Part shown: positions 55,375 to 63,541 of the stretch, one piece after another
Layout of the letters: each line of letters begins with the position of its first letter
How positions within the stretch are numbered: the stretch's first letter is position 1
From: Flavimobilis soli
GTDB taxonomy: Bacteria > Actinomycetota > Actinomycetes > Actinomycetales > Cellulomonadaceae
Length of the DNA: 64,000 bases
Assembly: GCF_002564025.1 (NCBI RefSeq)
Contig: NZ_PDJH01000001.1
Span: forward strand, 2,790,001-2,854,000
Reading direction: 5' to 3'
The notes under the pieces: model-generated
Databases searched by the model: none
What the model was told of the DNA's origin: nothing
Seen by the model: the letters and a program-made list of their open reading frames with translations, nothing else
Translations under genes and position numbers: made by a program

Positions 55375-55798
55375 TCAGGACGGCCCTGCGCCTGGAGCGC
55401 GCCCTGCGGGGACGCGCTCCACGGCGCTGGGCGCGCGCAGCGCCTGGGGGATCTCCGCGACCGCGTCGACCCTGGCGAGCAGGTCGTCGACGGCAGACGC
55501 GGGAGCTGGGCTGTCGACGTCGACCGTGTAACGGATCCCTTCCGACCGCCACGTCTCCTCGGAGAGACGGCCGACAGCCCCTGACCTGCACCCCCTCGAC
55601 GGGGACGTCGAGCGCGGCTGCTTCCCGGTACACGTCGTTGAGGACGCACCCCGCAGGGGCGAGCACCCAGAGATGCCCACCCGTGAACTGAGCCTCGACC
55701 GTGACGCCCTCGCTCGTCCAGCGGTGCGGGAAGCGCACGGCCGTCCCGGACGGGCTGCGCAGCGTCCCGGCGCCGACGACCACCTCAAAATCGACCAT
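55375..55798 (-). pseudogene. OsmC-family protein, frameshifted
   Basis: Two halves of one OsmC-type peroxidase lie in different frames. From the ATG at 55798 the first frame reads VDFEVVVGAGTLRSP through GGHLWVLAPAGCVLNDVYREAA, with the first OsmC Cys. The downstream half, RLSEETWRSEGIRYTVDVD to DDLLARVDAVAEIPQALRA, is in another frame. The switch falls at a CCCC run near 55578-55581; removing one base there would restore a gene of about 140 residues. Either a real inactivating mutation or a sequencing error. OsmC proteins reduce organic hydroperoxides. Confidence 0.78.
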
Positions 55799-55937
55799 GG
55801 TGACACCGTGCGGCCCGCTGCGCGAGACCGACAGGGTGGTTCAGCGTGCCCACCCCGACGACGGTGGGCAGTGCCGGGCTTCGCTCGGCAGCCCGGTTCG
55901 CCCTTCGGCGCGACGGGATCTTCGGCACAATGGCGAC

Positions 55938-56525
55938 GTGACGACCGCGGCTCCGACCCCGACCGACTATCTCCGTGCCAACGCCTGGGTCGAGTCCGAC
56001 CACCCCGACGTGGTCAGGCTCGGCACCGAGCTGCGCGCCGAGCACCCGGACGACGTCGACTTCGCGCGCGCGTCGTTCGAGTGGGTGCGTGACGAGGTCG
56101 CGCACTCGTACGACGTGCAGGACCCGCGGGTGACGCTCTCCGCCACCGCCGTCCTGCGCGAGCGGGTAGGGCTCTGCTACGCGAAGTCGGTCCTGTATGC
56201 CGCCGTGCTGCGCAGCCAGGGCGTCCCAGCGGCTCTCGGCTATCAGCGCCTCAGGTCGTCGAGCGCCGGGTTCGTGCTCCACGGGCTCGTGTCGGTGCAC
56301 CTCGACGGCGCATGGCACCGGCAGGACCCGCGAGGGAACAAGCCGGGCGTCGGCGCGCAGTTCTCGATCGGCACCGAGAGCCTCGTCTACCGCGTCGACG
56401 AGAGCCTGGGGGAACGGGACTACCGGACGCTCTACGACGAGCCCGCACCCGAAGTCGTCGCGGCGCTCACCGGCACCTCCGACCTGCTCGTGTGCCAGCT
56501 CCCCGCGGAGCTGGCGCAGCCGTAG
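55938..56525 (+). CDS. Transglutaminase-like (cysteine-protease fold) protein
   Basis: A 195-residue cytoplasmic protein with the transglutaminase core. The catalytic triad can be read as Cys in VGLCYAKSVLYAA, His in VLHGLVSVHLDG and Asp in HRQDPRGNK. The N-terminal part (VESDHPDVVRL, SFEWVRDEVAHSYD) is the family's helical lead-in. It has no signal peptide. The GTG at 55938 is used; an ATG just upstream is in another frame with an immediate stop. It may be a peptidase or amidase; substrate unknown. Confidence 0.8.
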   Translation: MTTAAPTPTDYLRANAWVESDHPDVVRLGTELRAEHPDDVDFARASFEWVRDEVAHSYDVQDPRVTLSATAVLRERVGLCYAKSVLYAAVLRSQGVPAALGYQRLRSSSAGFVLHGLVSVHLDGAWHRQDPRGNKPGVGAQFSIGTESLVYRVDESLGERDYRTLYDEPAPEVVAALTGTSDLLVCQLPAELAQP

Positions 56526-56574
56526 GGGGCCGCCGCTGCGCCCATGGCCCCGGACCGCCGATATCGTCGGACGC

Positions 56575-56811
56575 ATGGCGAGCCGACGAGCACCCGTCCA
56601 CTTCGAGCTCTACGCCGAGGGCCCCTACCTCCACAGGACCAGAGCAGACCTCGCCCCCGGCAACCCGACGCGCTCCTACCGCAGCACCGCCCCCGTCCGG
56701 GTGATCGGGGAGATCGACGACTGGCAGGGGCACCCGCCCGAGCAGGTTGAGACGATGCTCGCGAACCTTCGACGCCTGCGCGAGGCCGGCGCGGCCCCGA
56801 TCATCGACTGA
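56575..56811 (+). CDS. Small uncharacterised protein (78 aa)
   Basis: I do not recognise this family. The 78-residue protein is soluble, mixed-charge and has the clear codon bias of the neighbouring genes. Conspicuous blocks are FELYAEGPYLHRTRADL and a C-terminal helix VETMLANLRRLREAG. It lies between the transglutaminase-like gene and the M23 peptidase gene on the same strand, 10 bp before the latter, so co-transcription is likely. Confidence 0.6.
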   Translation: MASRRAPVHFELYAEGPYLHRTRADLAPGNPTRSYRSTAPVRVIGEIDDWQGHPPEQVETMLANLRRLREAGAAPIID

Positions 56812-56821
56812 GGAGGCGAGC

Positions 56822-57436
56822 GTGTCCCGCACCGTCGACCTCGCCTACCCGTTCACCGGGCGGTGGCTCGTGCAGAACAGCCCCGCCGATCGCGTGCCCA
56901 GCCATGGCACGACGCTCTTCGCGTCGTCGCGGGCGATCGACTTCGTGCCTGTCGGCGCACGTGATCGCACGGCACCGTTCACCCTCCGGTCAGCCGTTTT
57001 GCCCGAGCCGCCTGACGCATTCCCCGGGTTCGGACGTGAGGTGCTGGCTCCGCTCGACGGGGAGGTCGTCGCAGCCGAGAACGACGAGCGAGACCACCCC
57101 GCCTACCGCGGGCTGCCGTCGATCGGGTATGCCCTGACGCAGCGACGTCGGGTGCGCCGCGGCTGGCGCGCGCTCGCGGGGAACCACGTGCTCGTCGCAG
57201 GCGAGGGCGTCGTCGTCGCGCTGTGCCACCTCGCGCACGGCAGCCTGCGCGTGCAGGTGGGGCAGCAGGTGAGGGCAGGCGACGTCCTCGGGAGGTGCGG
57301 GAGCACGGGGAACTCCACCGAGCCGCACCTCCACGTGCAGGCCGTCGTCCGGGTCGACGTCGCCCGCGCCTCCGCCGTGCCGGTCACCTTCCGAGGGGTG
57401 ATTCCCCGCAACGGGGAGATCGTCGACGCAGGCTGA
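56822..57436 (+). CDS. M23 (LytM-type) peptidase family protein
   Basis: A 204-residue protein with the lysostaphin/LytM fold. Metal ligands are His and Asp in PSHGTTLFASSRAIDFVP and the HxH motif in TEPHLHVQAVV; the catalytic His is in ALCHLAHG. VGQQVRAGDVLGRCGSTGNS is the usual turn before the HxH. There is no signal peptide, unusual for a cell-wall hydrolase, so it may act on another substrate. The GTG at 56822 is used. Ends at a hairpin shared with the convergent MerR gene. Confidence 0.82.
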   Translation: MSRTVDLAYPFTGRWLVQNSPADRVPSHGTTLFASSRAIDFVPVGARDRTAPFTLRSAVLPEPPDAFPGFGREVLAPLDGEVVAAENDERDHPAYRGLPSIGYALTQRRRVRRGWRALAGNHVLVAGEGVVVALCHLAHGSLRVQVGQQVRAGDVLGRCGSTGNSTEPHLHVQAVVRVDVARASAVPVTFRGVIPRNGEIVDAG

Positions 57437-57452
57437 CGCTCTGGACTGCGCC

Positions 57453-57483
57453 CCTGGGACCGTCGGCCCGGACGGTCCCCAGG
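57453..57483. terminator. Bidirectional hairpin between M23 and MerR genes
   Basis: GGGACCGTC (57456-57464) pairs with GACGGTCCC (57471-57479) around a 6-nt loop, extended by CCT/AGG after a bulge. Lies between convergent genes and has no U-run. Confidence 0.65.
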
Positions 57484-57490
57484 AACCGCC

Positions 57491-58318
57491 CTAGCTCCCG
57501 AGGATCGGGAAGCAGACGTCCGTGACCCACGCGCTCGGGTCGGGATCCTGCGACGGGCTCACGCGGTAGATGTTGAACATCGGTCCCGTCCGGAGCTGGT
57601 GCTCGGCGAGATGCGCACCGATGGCGCCGGTGACCACCGGCATCTGCGAGTAGTCGCCGACGAGCGTGGCCGTGACGATCTCCTGGGCCGGCTGGTGGCG
57701 GCAGGAGAGCGGCGCCACGGGTGCGAACGGCGCTGTGACCTGCATCCAGACCTCGACGTCGACGTCCGACTCGCGGTACTCCGGGTCGTGGAACGTGGCG
57801 CCTGAGATGCCGTCCGGCGCGAGCTCTGCGTCTGACTGCGTCGCGAGCGGTACGAGGTCCTGCCAGAGCAGGCCCTCGTCGCCGTAGCCGGGCAGCGTCC
57901 TGCGGAGGCTGGCGAACGTCATCTCGGGAAGGTGCGCGACGGTCACGTCGATCGTGCTCATGATGGTCTGTCCTCTCAGTGCGGTGCTGACACGATCCAG
58001 GGCGGCGAGCTTGCCGCGGAGGTCCTCACGCTGCTGCGAGAGGACAACGCGCTGCGCGCTGAGCGCAGCATCGATCCTGGAAGGATCGGTCGACCCGAGG
58101 AGCTGAGCGATCGTCGCGACCGGGAAGCCCGCGTCGCGCAGCTGGGCCGCCAGCTGAGCGGTGGCGAGCTGTTCCGGTCGGTAGAACCGATGACCCGAGA
58201 GAGGGTCGACCCAGGCCGGGGCGATCACCCCGTGCTCCTGGTAGTGGCGCAGCATCCGCACGCTGATCCTCGACAACGTCGAGAACGTGCCGATCCGCAG
58301 CAACCTGTCGTGATCCAT
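57491..58318 (-). CDS. MerR-family regulator with GyrI-like effector domain
   Basis: A 275-residue regulator. The MerR DNA-binding domain (residues 1-75: RIGTFSTLSRISVRMLRHYQEHG, FYRPEQLATAQLAAQLRDAGF) is followed by a dimerisation coiled coil (about 80-115) and a C-terminal GyrI/BmrR-type ligand-binding domain (about 120-275, VTVAHLPEMTFASLRR). Such proteins sense hydrophobic compounds and usually activate efflux or detoxification genes. The divergent DUF4260 gene across 124 bp is the nearest candidate target. ATG at 58318. Confidence 0.85.
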   Translation of the reverse strand: MDHDRLLRIGTFSTLSRISVRMLRHYQEHGVIAPAWVDPLSGHRFYRPEQLATAQLAAQLRDAGFPVATIAQLLGSTDPSRIDAALSAQRVVLSQQREDLRGKLAALDRVSTALRGQTIMSTIDVTVAHLPEMTFASLRRTLPGYGDEGLLWQDLVPLATQSDAELAPDGISGATFHDPEYRESDVDVEVWMQVTAPFAPVAPLSCRHQPAQEIVTATLVGDYSQMPVVTGAIGAHLAEHQLRTGPMFNIYRVSPSQDPDPSAWVTDVCFPILGS

Positions 58319-58442
58319 GCCCTCACTGCACACCCTGACACCATGGCAGAAGCAAGCCTGGCGCGGCACCGCGCACGCGCCGCCGCCGCCCGGTGCACCA
58401 GACTGGTGCTGGACCGACCACCACCGAGGACGGAGCCCCACC

Positions 58443-58868
58443 ATGAGCACACCGGAGACCGTGGACGACGGCGCGCCGACGGGCGCGCGCGACGTCGTCG
58501 TCCTGCAGCGCCTCGAGAACGGCGCGATCGCCGCCATGATCGTCGTCGCGCTCGTCGCGCTCGACCTGCCCGCATGGTGGCTCGCCGCGTCGTTCCTGCT
58601 CTTCGATCTCTCGATGGTCGGATACGCGCGCAGCCCGCGCCTCGGCGCGGTCACCTACAACGTCGTGCACAACTACACGGGCCCCGCTGCCGCACTCGCC
58701 GGCTACTTCCTCGCCGGGGACGCGCGACCCGACTGGCTCGTCGTTCTCGCCGCCTGCTGGGCGTTCCACGTCTCCGTCGACCGGGCGCTCGGGTTCGGGC
58801 TCAAGCTCCACGGGTTCGCGCACACGCACCTCGGCAGCCTCCAGGCTGCAGAGAAGGACGCTGCCTGA
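58443..58868 (+). CDS. DUF4260 family membrane protein
   Basis: A 141-residue integral membrane protein with about four hydrophobic helices (AAMIVVALVALDLPAWWLAA, FLLFDLSMVGYA, GPAAALAGYFLAG, LAACWAFHVSVDRALGFGL). RLENGAIAAM, SPRLGAVTYNVVHNY and HVSVDRALGFGLK are typical of DUF4260. Function unknown. It is divergent from the MerR regulator and may be controlled by it. ATG behind GGAG. Confidence 0.8.
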   Translation: MSTPETVDDGAPTGARDVVVLQRLENGAIAAMIVVALVALDLPAWWLAASFLLFDLSMVGYARSPRLGAVTYNVVHNYTGPAAALAGYFLAGDARPDWLVVLAACWAFHVSVDRALGFGLKLHGFAHTHLGSLQAAEKDAA

Positions 58869-58970
58869 CGTCATGACGCGCCCCACCCGTGGTCGGCGCT
58901 CTCCCCGGATGCCGTCTGCGCAGGTCATGCCTACGTTGGAAAGGAAGCGACCCGACCCGTAGGAGGACGC

Positions 58971-59486
58971 ATGACTGCTCAGGACGTCACGACCGTCGCC
59001 CACCTGAACCTCGAGAGGTACCTCGGGCTCTGGTACGAGATCGGGCGGCTCCCGCTCAAGTACGAGGAAGACGGGGCGCGCGACGTCACCGCCGAGTACT
59101 CGCTCGACGAGGACGGTTCGATCCGAGTCGACAACAGGTGCATCGGCGAGGACGGCAAGCCCACGCAGGCGCTCGGCCGTGCCAAGCCCGTCGACGACGC
59201 CGACCCCACTCGTCTGACCGTCTCCTTCCTGCCGAAGTACCTACGCTGGATCCCCTTCACGGAGGGCGACTACTGGGTCCTCAAGCTGGACGAGGGCTAC
59301 ACGGCGGCGCTCGTCGGCACGCCCGACCGCTCCAACCTCTGGCTGCTCGCCCGGGCCCCGCACATCGACGCGTGCACCGAGCAGGACTACCTCGACGAGG
59401 CACGTCGCCAGGGCTTCGACCTGACCGACTGGATCCGCCCGGATCAGTCCGGCAGCCGCGTCACAGACGACATGATCGACGACTGA
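58971..59486 (+). CDS. Lipocalin family protein (Blc-like)
   Basis: A 171-residue beta-barrel protein. NLERYLGLWYEIGRLP holds the lipocalin GxW signature, and VDNRCIGEDGK matches the NxC motif of bacterial lipocalins. WVLKLDEGYTAALVGTP and LWLLAR are barrel strands. No signal peptide is visible, unlike E. coli Blc, so it may be cytoplasmic. It would bind small hydrophobic ligands such as fatty acids or tetrapyrroles. ATG start behind AGGAGG. Confidence 0.88.
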   Translation: MTAQDVTTVAHLNLERYLGLWYEIGRLPLKYEEDGARDVTAEYSLDEDGSIRVDNRCIGEDGKPTQALGRAKPVDDADPTRLTVSFLPKYLRWIPFTEGDYWVLKLDEGYTAALVGTPDRSNLWLLARAPHIDACTEQDYLDEARRQGFDLTDWIRPDQSGSRVTDDMIDD

Positions 59487-59551
59487 CTCCGCGCGCGGGG
59501 CCCCGTCGCTAGGCTGCAGGTCGAGCAGCCACCGAGCGTCGGGAGGACGAC

Positions 59552-59980
59552 ATGACTCTGCCCCCGCTCGCGATCACGCGCCGGGAGGCGGCGGGGCGGT
59601 GCACGAGCGACGGCGCCACGCTCGTCACTCTCGCGGCCGGGCTCGCGTTCGGGAAGAACCAGCCGATCGTCGCCGAGGGTGCGCTCGACGGCCCGTTCGG
59701 CGCGCGTCTTGCCGAGAACGTCGCGGCAGGTCCGTGGTCGGCGCCCCTCTTCGTCGCGCACGGCGACGCCGACACCGTGGTACCTGCGCGGCTGAGCGAC
59801 GACCTCGCCTCGCGTGCGTGCGCGGCGGGGGAGCAGATCGAACTCTTGCGCATCCCGGACGGCGGCCACCTCGACGTTCTTGCCGACGGTTCCCCGCTCG
59901 GCGAACGCCTCGAGAGCTGGACCCTGGAGCGGTTCGCGGGCTCCGCGCCGTCGAGCACGTGCGGTGCGGACGGGGCGTGA
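59552..59980 (+). pseudogene. Truncated alpha/beta-hydrolase (lipase C-terminal remnant)
   Basis: The 142 codons match only the last third of secretory-lipase-type alpha/beta hydrolases. SAPLFVAHGDADTVVP carries the catalytic Asp and IPDGGHLDVL the His, while the GxSxG nucleophile and signal peptide are absent. The fragment has a reasonable ribosome-binding site (GGGAGG) before its ATG, so it may still be made, but it cannot be an active lipase. Probably the relic of a deletion or a domain kept for another purpose. Confidence 0.65.
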
Positions 59981-60081
59981 GCGTCGGCTGAGCAGGGCCC
60001 GGGGGCTAAAACCCCCGCGCCCGCTAGGTGGTGTTTCGCCTAGTCTGTCGGAATTGTGGCATCCGGTCCGGGGGGACGTTG

Positions 60082-62226
60082 ATGGCAACCGACACGACAG
60101 CAGGGGCGAGCGCGACGGCGACGGTCGACGCGGCTGAGCAGCGCCCGCCAGCCGCGGGCGCTGAGCGACGGCGCACCGTCCGCAAGGACATCGAGGGCCT
60201 CCGCGCGCTCGCCGTCACGCTCGTCGTCGTCTACCACCTGTGGCCCGGCGTCGTCACCGGCGGCTTCATCGGCGTCGACGTCTTCCTCGTCGTGTCGGGC
60301 TTCCTCATCACGTCCCACCTGCTGCAGCACCCGCCGCGCACACCGCGTGACCTCGCCGAGTTCTGGGGCCGGCGAATCCGCCGCCTCCTGCCGGCGTCCT
60401 TCCTCGTCCTCGCCGTGACGCTCGTGGCGTCGTGGCTCGTCGCGCCCCCGACGCAGTGGGCCGAGACGACGCGCCAGATCATCGCGTCGACCTTCTACCT
60501 CGAGAACTGGGCCCTCGCGAAGCGCGCGGTCGACTACCTCGCCGCAGACTCCACGCCGACGCCGGTCCAGCACTTCTGGTCCCTCGGCGTCGAGGAGCAG
60601 TTCTACCTCGGCTGGCCCGTGCTCGTCCTGGTCCTCGCCGCCGTCGCACGCGTCGTCGCCCGCCGCAGCGGGCGAGCCGGGCGCATGCGGCTGTGGGTCA
60701 CGGGAGGTCTCGCTGGCGTCGTCGCCCTGTCCTTCTCGGCGTCCGTCCTCGTAACCGCGAAGGACCCCGCGCAGGCCTACTTTGCGACGCACGTGCGCGT
60801 GTGGGAGCTGGGCGCAGGGGCTCTGCTCGCAGGAGCGGCACCCGTCGTCGCGCGGGCGCTCGACCGGAGGCGCGTCGCCCGAGCCGTCCTCGCGTGGGCA
60901 GGGCTCGCCGCGATCGTCGCCGCCGCGCTCGTCCTGGACGCATCGGCACCGTTCCCGGGCGCCGTCGCGCTCGCGCCCGTGCTCGGGACCGTCGCCGTGA
61001 TCGCCGCCCACAGCGAGGGGAGAGGCTCGCCCGAGCCGCTGCTGACGCCCGGGCCGGTCCAGTACGTCGGGTCCGTCTCGTACGCGATCTACCTGTGGCA
61101 CTGGCCGCTCATCGTGCTCCTCCCGCTCGCGCTCGGGCGCGACCGGACGCTGCTCGACGCCGTCGTCATCGTCGCCCTGACCCTCGCCCTCGCCGCTGCC
61201 ACGAAGGTGTGCGTCGAGGACCCGCTGCGGGGGCGCCACCCGCTCGGCGTCCCGTTGCGGCGGACCTACGTCTTCATGGCGCTCGGCATGGTCGTGCTCG
61301 TGTCGCTCGCGCTGCTCGTGCGGGCGGACCTGCGGCGGGTCGTCGACGCGGGCGAGCAGCGGCTCGCCACCGCCTTCGCACAGCCGGACCCGTGCTTCGG
61401 TGCCGCGGCCCTCGTGACGCCGGGGTGTGCCCCGCACGGCGCCGAGCTCGTGCACGAGCCGGTCGTCGCGATGGACGACATGCCCGACCCGTACGAGGAC
61501 GACTGCTGGGTCCTCGGCCCCCTGACGCGGCAGAAGGTCTGCACGTACGGGTCGACGGCGCCCGACGCGCGGGACATCGCCCTGGTCGGCAACTCGCACG
61601 GCGGCCACTGGCTGCCCGCTCTGCAGGAGCTCGCCGAAGAGGAGAACCTGCGGATCCACACGTATCTGGTGTCCCGGTGCTTCACGGTCACCGAGCCGCT
61701 CGCGTTCGGTGACGCGCGCACGCAGGCCTGCCAGTCGTGGAACGAGCGGGTCCTGTCGGAAACGTCCGACGGGCGGTACGACCTCGTGGTCGTGTCCAAC
61801 CTGTTCGGGATGCGCCTCGCAGGGGTGCCCGAGGACGAGCAGGAAGCGGCCGCTCGCGCGGCGTACACGCGCTCGCTCGACCGCTGGGTAGCCGGCGGCG
61901 TCCCGACGATCGTCGTGCGCGACACACCGCACTCCGACCTGCCGAGCGTCCCGGACTGCGTGGCCGCGCACCTCGACGACCTCGGGGCGTGCGACGGCGG
62001 CCGCGACCGCGAGCAGGTCGACCCGCTCGCCGACGCCGCCGAGGAGCACCCGAGCCCGCTCGTCACGGTCCTCGACCTCACCGACCGCTTCTGCCGGGAC
62101 GACACGTGCTACTCGACGATCGGCGGTCTCATCGCCTACTTCGACGGTGGGCACATGAGCGCGTCGTTCGCGCGCACGCTCGCGCCCGCGCTCGCTGGGG
62201 AGGTGCGAGCTGCGCTCAGCCGCTGA
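60082..62226 (+). CDS. OafA/YrhL-type acyltransferase with SGNH domain
   Basis: A 714-residue membrane O-acyltransferase. The N-terminal acyltransferase-3 domain (about 45-425) has ten or so membrane helices, starting RKDIEGLRALAVTLVVVYHL, with GGFIGVDVFLVVSGFLIT and RRIRRLLPAS; the conserved His is in VVYHL. The C-terminal extracytoplasmic SGNH domain (about 480-714) has the GxSxG-like VGNSHGGHWLPAL and the late His in GGHMSAS. It probably acetylates a cell-surface polysaccharide or peptidoglycan outside the membrane. ATG behind GGGGGACG. Confidence 0.88.
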   Translation: MATDTTAGASATATVDAAEQRPPAAGAERRRTVRKDIEGLRALAVTLVVVYHLWPGVVTGGFIGVDVFLVVSGFLITSHLLQHPPRTPRDLAEFWGRRIRRLLPASFLVLAVTLVASWLVAPPTQWAETTRQIIASTFYLENWALAKRAVDYLAADSTPTPVQHFWSLGVEEQFYLGWPVLVLVLAAVARVVARRSGRAGRMRLWVTGGLAGVVALSFSASVLVTAKDPAQAYFATHVRVWELGAGALLAGAAPVVARALDRRRVARAVLAWAGLAAIVAAALVLDASAPFPGAVALAPVLGTVAVIAAHSEGRGSPEPLLTPGPVQYVGSVSYAIYLWHWPLIVLLPLALGRDRTLLDAVVIVALTLALAAATKVCVEDPLRGRHPLGVPLRRTYVFMALGMVVLVSLALLVRADLRRVVDAGEQRLATAFAQPDPCFGAAALVTPGCAPHGAELVHEPVVAMDDMPDPYEDDCWVLGPLTRQKVCTYGSTAPDARDIALVGNSHGGHWLPALQELAEEENLRIHTYLVSRCFTVTEPLAFGDARTQACQSWNERVLSETSDGRYDLVVVSNLFGMRLAGVPEDEQEAAARAAYTRSLDRWVAGGVPTIVVRDTPHSDLPSVPDCVAAHLDDLGACDGGRDREQVDPLADAAEEHPSPLVTVLDLTDRFCRDDTCYSTIGGLIAYFDGGHMSASFARTLAPALAGEVRAALSR

Positions 62227-62280
62227 GGGGAAGCGGCCAGCGCGCAGCTCGCAGGAGCGAGGCGGGCGCGGGCGGGTTCG

Positions 62281-62604
62281 TCAGATCTGCGCGGACGGCG
62301 GAGGTGCGGGCGCCTCCGCGGAGTCGCTCTCGTCGTCGTGGTGGCGGAGCGACGAGACCTTCGACTTGAGCGCCTCGCCGGCCTCCGACGCCGTCTCTGC
62401 GACCTTGTCCTTCACGGCACCGCCCGCCGCACCAGCGACGTCACCCAGCTTGTCCTTCGCGGTCGCGACAGCGCTCTGGACGCGCTCGTCCTGCATGAAG
62501 TGGTCGGCCTTGTTCTTGATCTGCTCGTAGCGGGCACGACCTGCCTTCGTGCCGAGGACGTAGCCCACGCCCGCGCCGAGGAGAAATGCTGCCTTGGAAC
62601 CCAT
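62281..62604 (-). CDS. YtxH-like small membrane-associated protein
   Basis: A 107-residue protein with a short N-terminal hydrophobic helix (AAFLLGAGVGYVLGTKAGRARY), characteristic of YtxH-like stress proteins. A long amphipathic helix with LEA-like AVKDKVAETASEAGEALKSK repeats follows, and a His/Asp/Pro-rich tail ends it. The ATG at 62604 follows GGAAGGACG. It likely associates with the membrane under stress. Function unknown. Convergent with the acyltransferase gene. Confidence 0.72.
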   Translation of the reverse strand: MGSKAAFLLGAGVGYVLGTKAGRARYEQIKNKADHFMQDERVQSAVATAKDKLGDVAGAAGGAVKDKVAETASEAGEALKSKVSSLRHHDDESDSAEAPAPPPSAQI

Positions 62605-62780
62605 CGATCGTCCTTCCGTCGGCCTGCTTCGGTCCCTCCATCCTGCGGGCGCACCGGTGGACCTGCACGTCGGGCCGGAGCGGTCGTAGGCGCGTAGGGT
62701 GCGGGTCACACCGGCCCGGCTCGCGCGCCGCTCACGACAGGGCGATCATCGTTCCAGACCGCTGACCTGGGAGGACACGC

Positions 62781-63538
62781 ATGACGGAGATCTACGGAAC
62801 GGTGCGGCTGACCGGGGCCCACGGGGGGGACGTGCTGCGCGACGCCGCACTCTCCCGTCTCGAGGCAGCTCGGTCTGTCGACGACGCGCTCGCGGCCGCA
62901 CCTGAGCTTCCGCCGGGCCTTCGCCCGGGAGGCGCCGGGACGGTCGCGCTCTGGGAGGTGCTGGCGACCGTCGCGTCGCGCGACCTTGCGCTCGCCCGCG
63001 TGATCGAGACGCACCTCGACGCGCTCGCGATCCTCGACCAGGCGGGCGTCGACGGCGACGCGCTGGCCTCCGTCGTCGGCCCCGCGGCGGGGCGCACCTG
63101 GGGGGTGTTCGCCGCCGAGGGGCCGGGCGTGCGCGTGGACGCGACCGAGGGCGCCGACGGCACCTACCGCCTCGACGGCACCAAGCCGTGGTGCTCGCTC
63201 GCTGGCAACCTCACGTCTGCGCTCGTCACGGCACACCTGCACGACGGCGAGCGAGCGCTCTTCGCGATCGACCTGCGCCACGCGGGCGTGCGGCAGGGCG
63301 ACGAGGCCTGGGCGGCGCGAGGCCCTACCGAGATCTCCAGCACGTCCATCCACCTCGACGGCGTACCCGCCGTCCCGGTCGGCGGTCCCGGCTGGTACCT
63401 GCGCCGTCCCGGCTTCGCGTGGGGCGGAGCGGGCGTCGCGGCCTGCTGGTACGGCGGTGCGGTCGGCCTCGCCCGGACGCTCGCGACGTCGGTCGCGAAG
63501 CGTCCCGACGCTGAGCTGCTGCTCATGCACCTGGGCGA
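62781..63538 (+). pseudogene. Acyl-CoA dehydrogenase family protein, 3' part replaced
   Basis: About 250 residues match the N-terminal and middle domains of acyl-CoA dehydrogenases: TVALWEVLATVASRDLALARV, the middle-domain beta strands YRLDGTKPWCSLAGNLTSALV, and the start of the C-terminal helical bundle (WGGAGVAACWYGGAVGLAR). At LLMHLGE the family similarity ends, where about 100 residues with the rest of the helical domain should follow. The frame stays open to the window end but reads non-family sequence, while a rhodanese reads in another frame. ATG behind GGGAGG. Confidence 0.75.
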
Positions 63539-63541
63539 GAG

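Noticed and set aside
59990..60020. GGGGG-CTAAAA-CCCCC inverted repeat upstream of the acyltransferase as a terminator
   Set aside because: The stem is only five or six pairs with no U-run; too weak to call.
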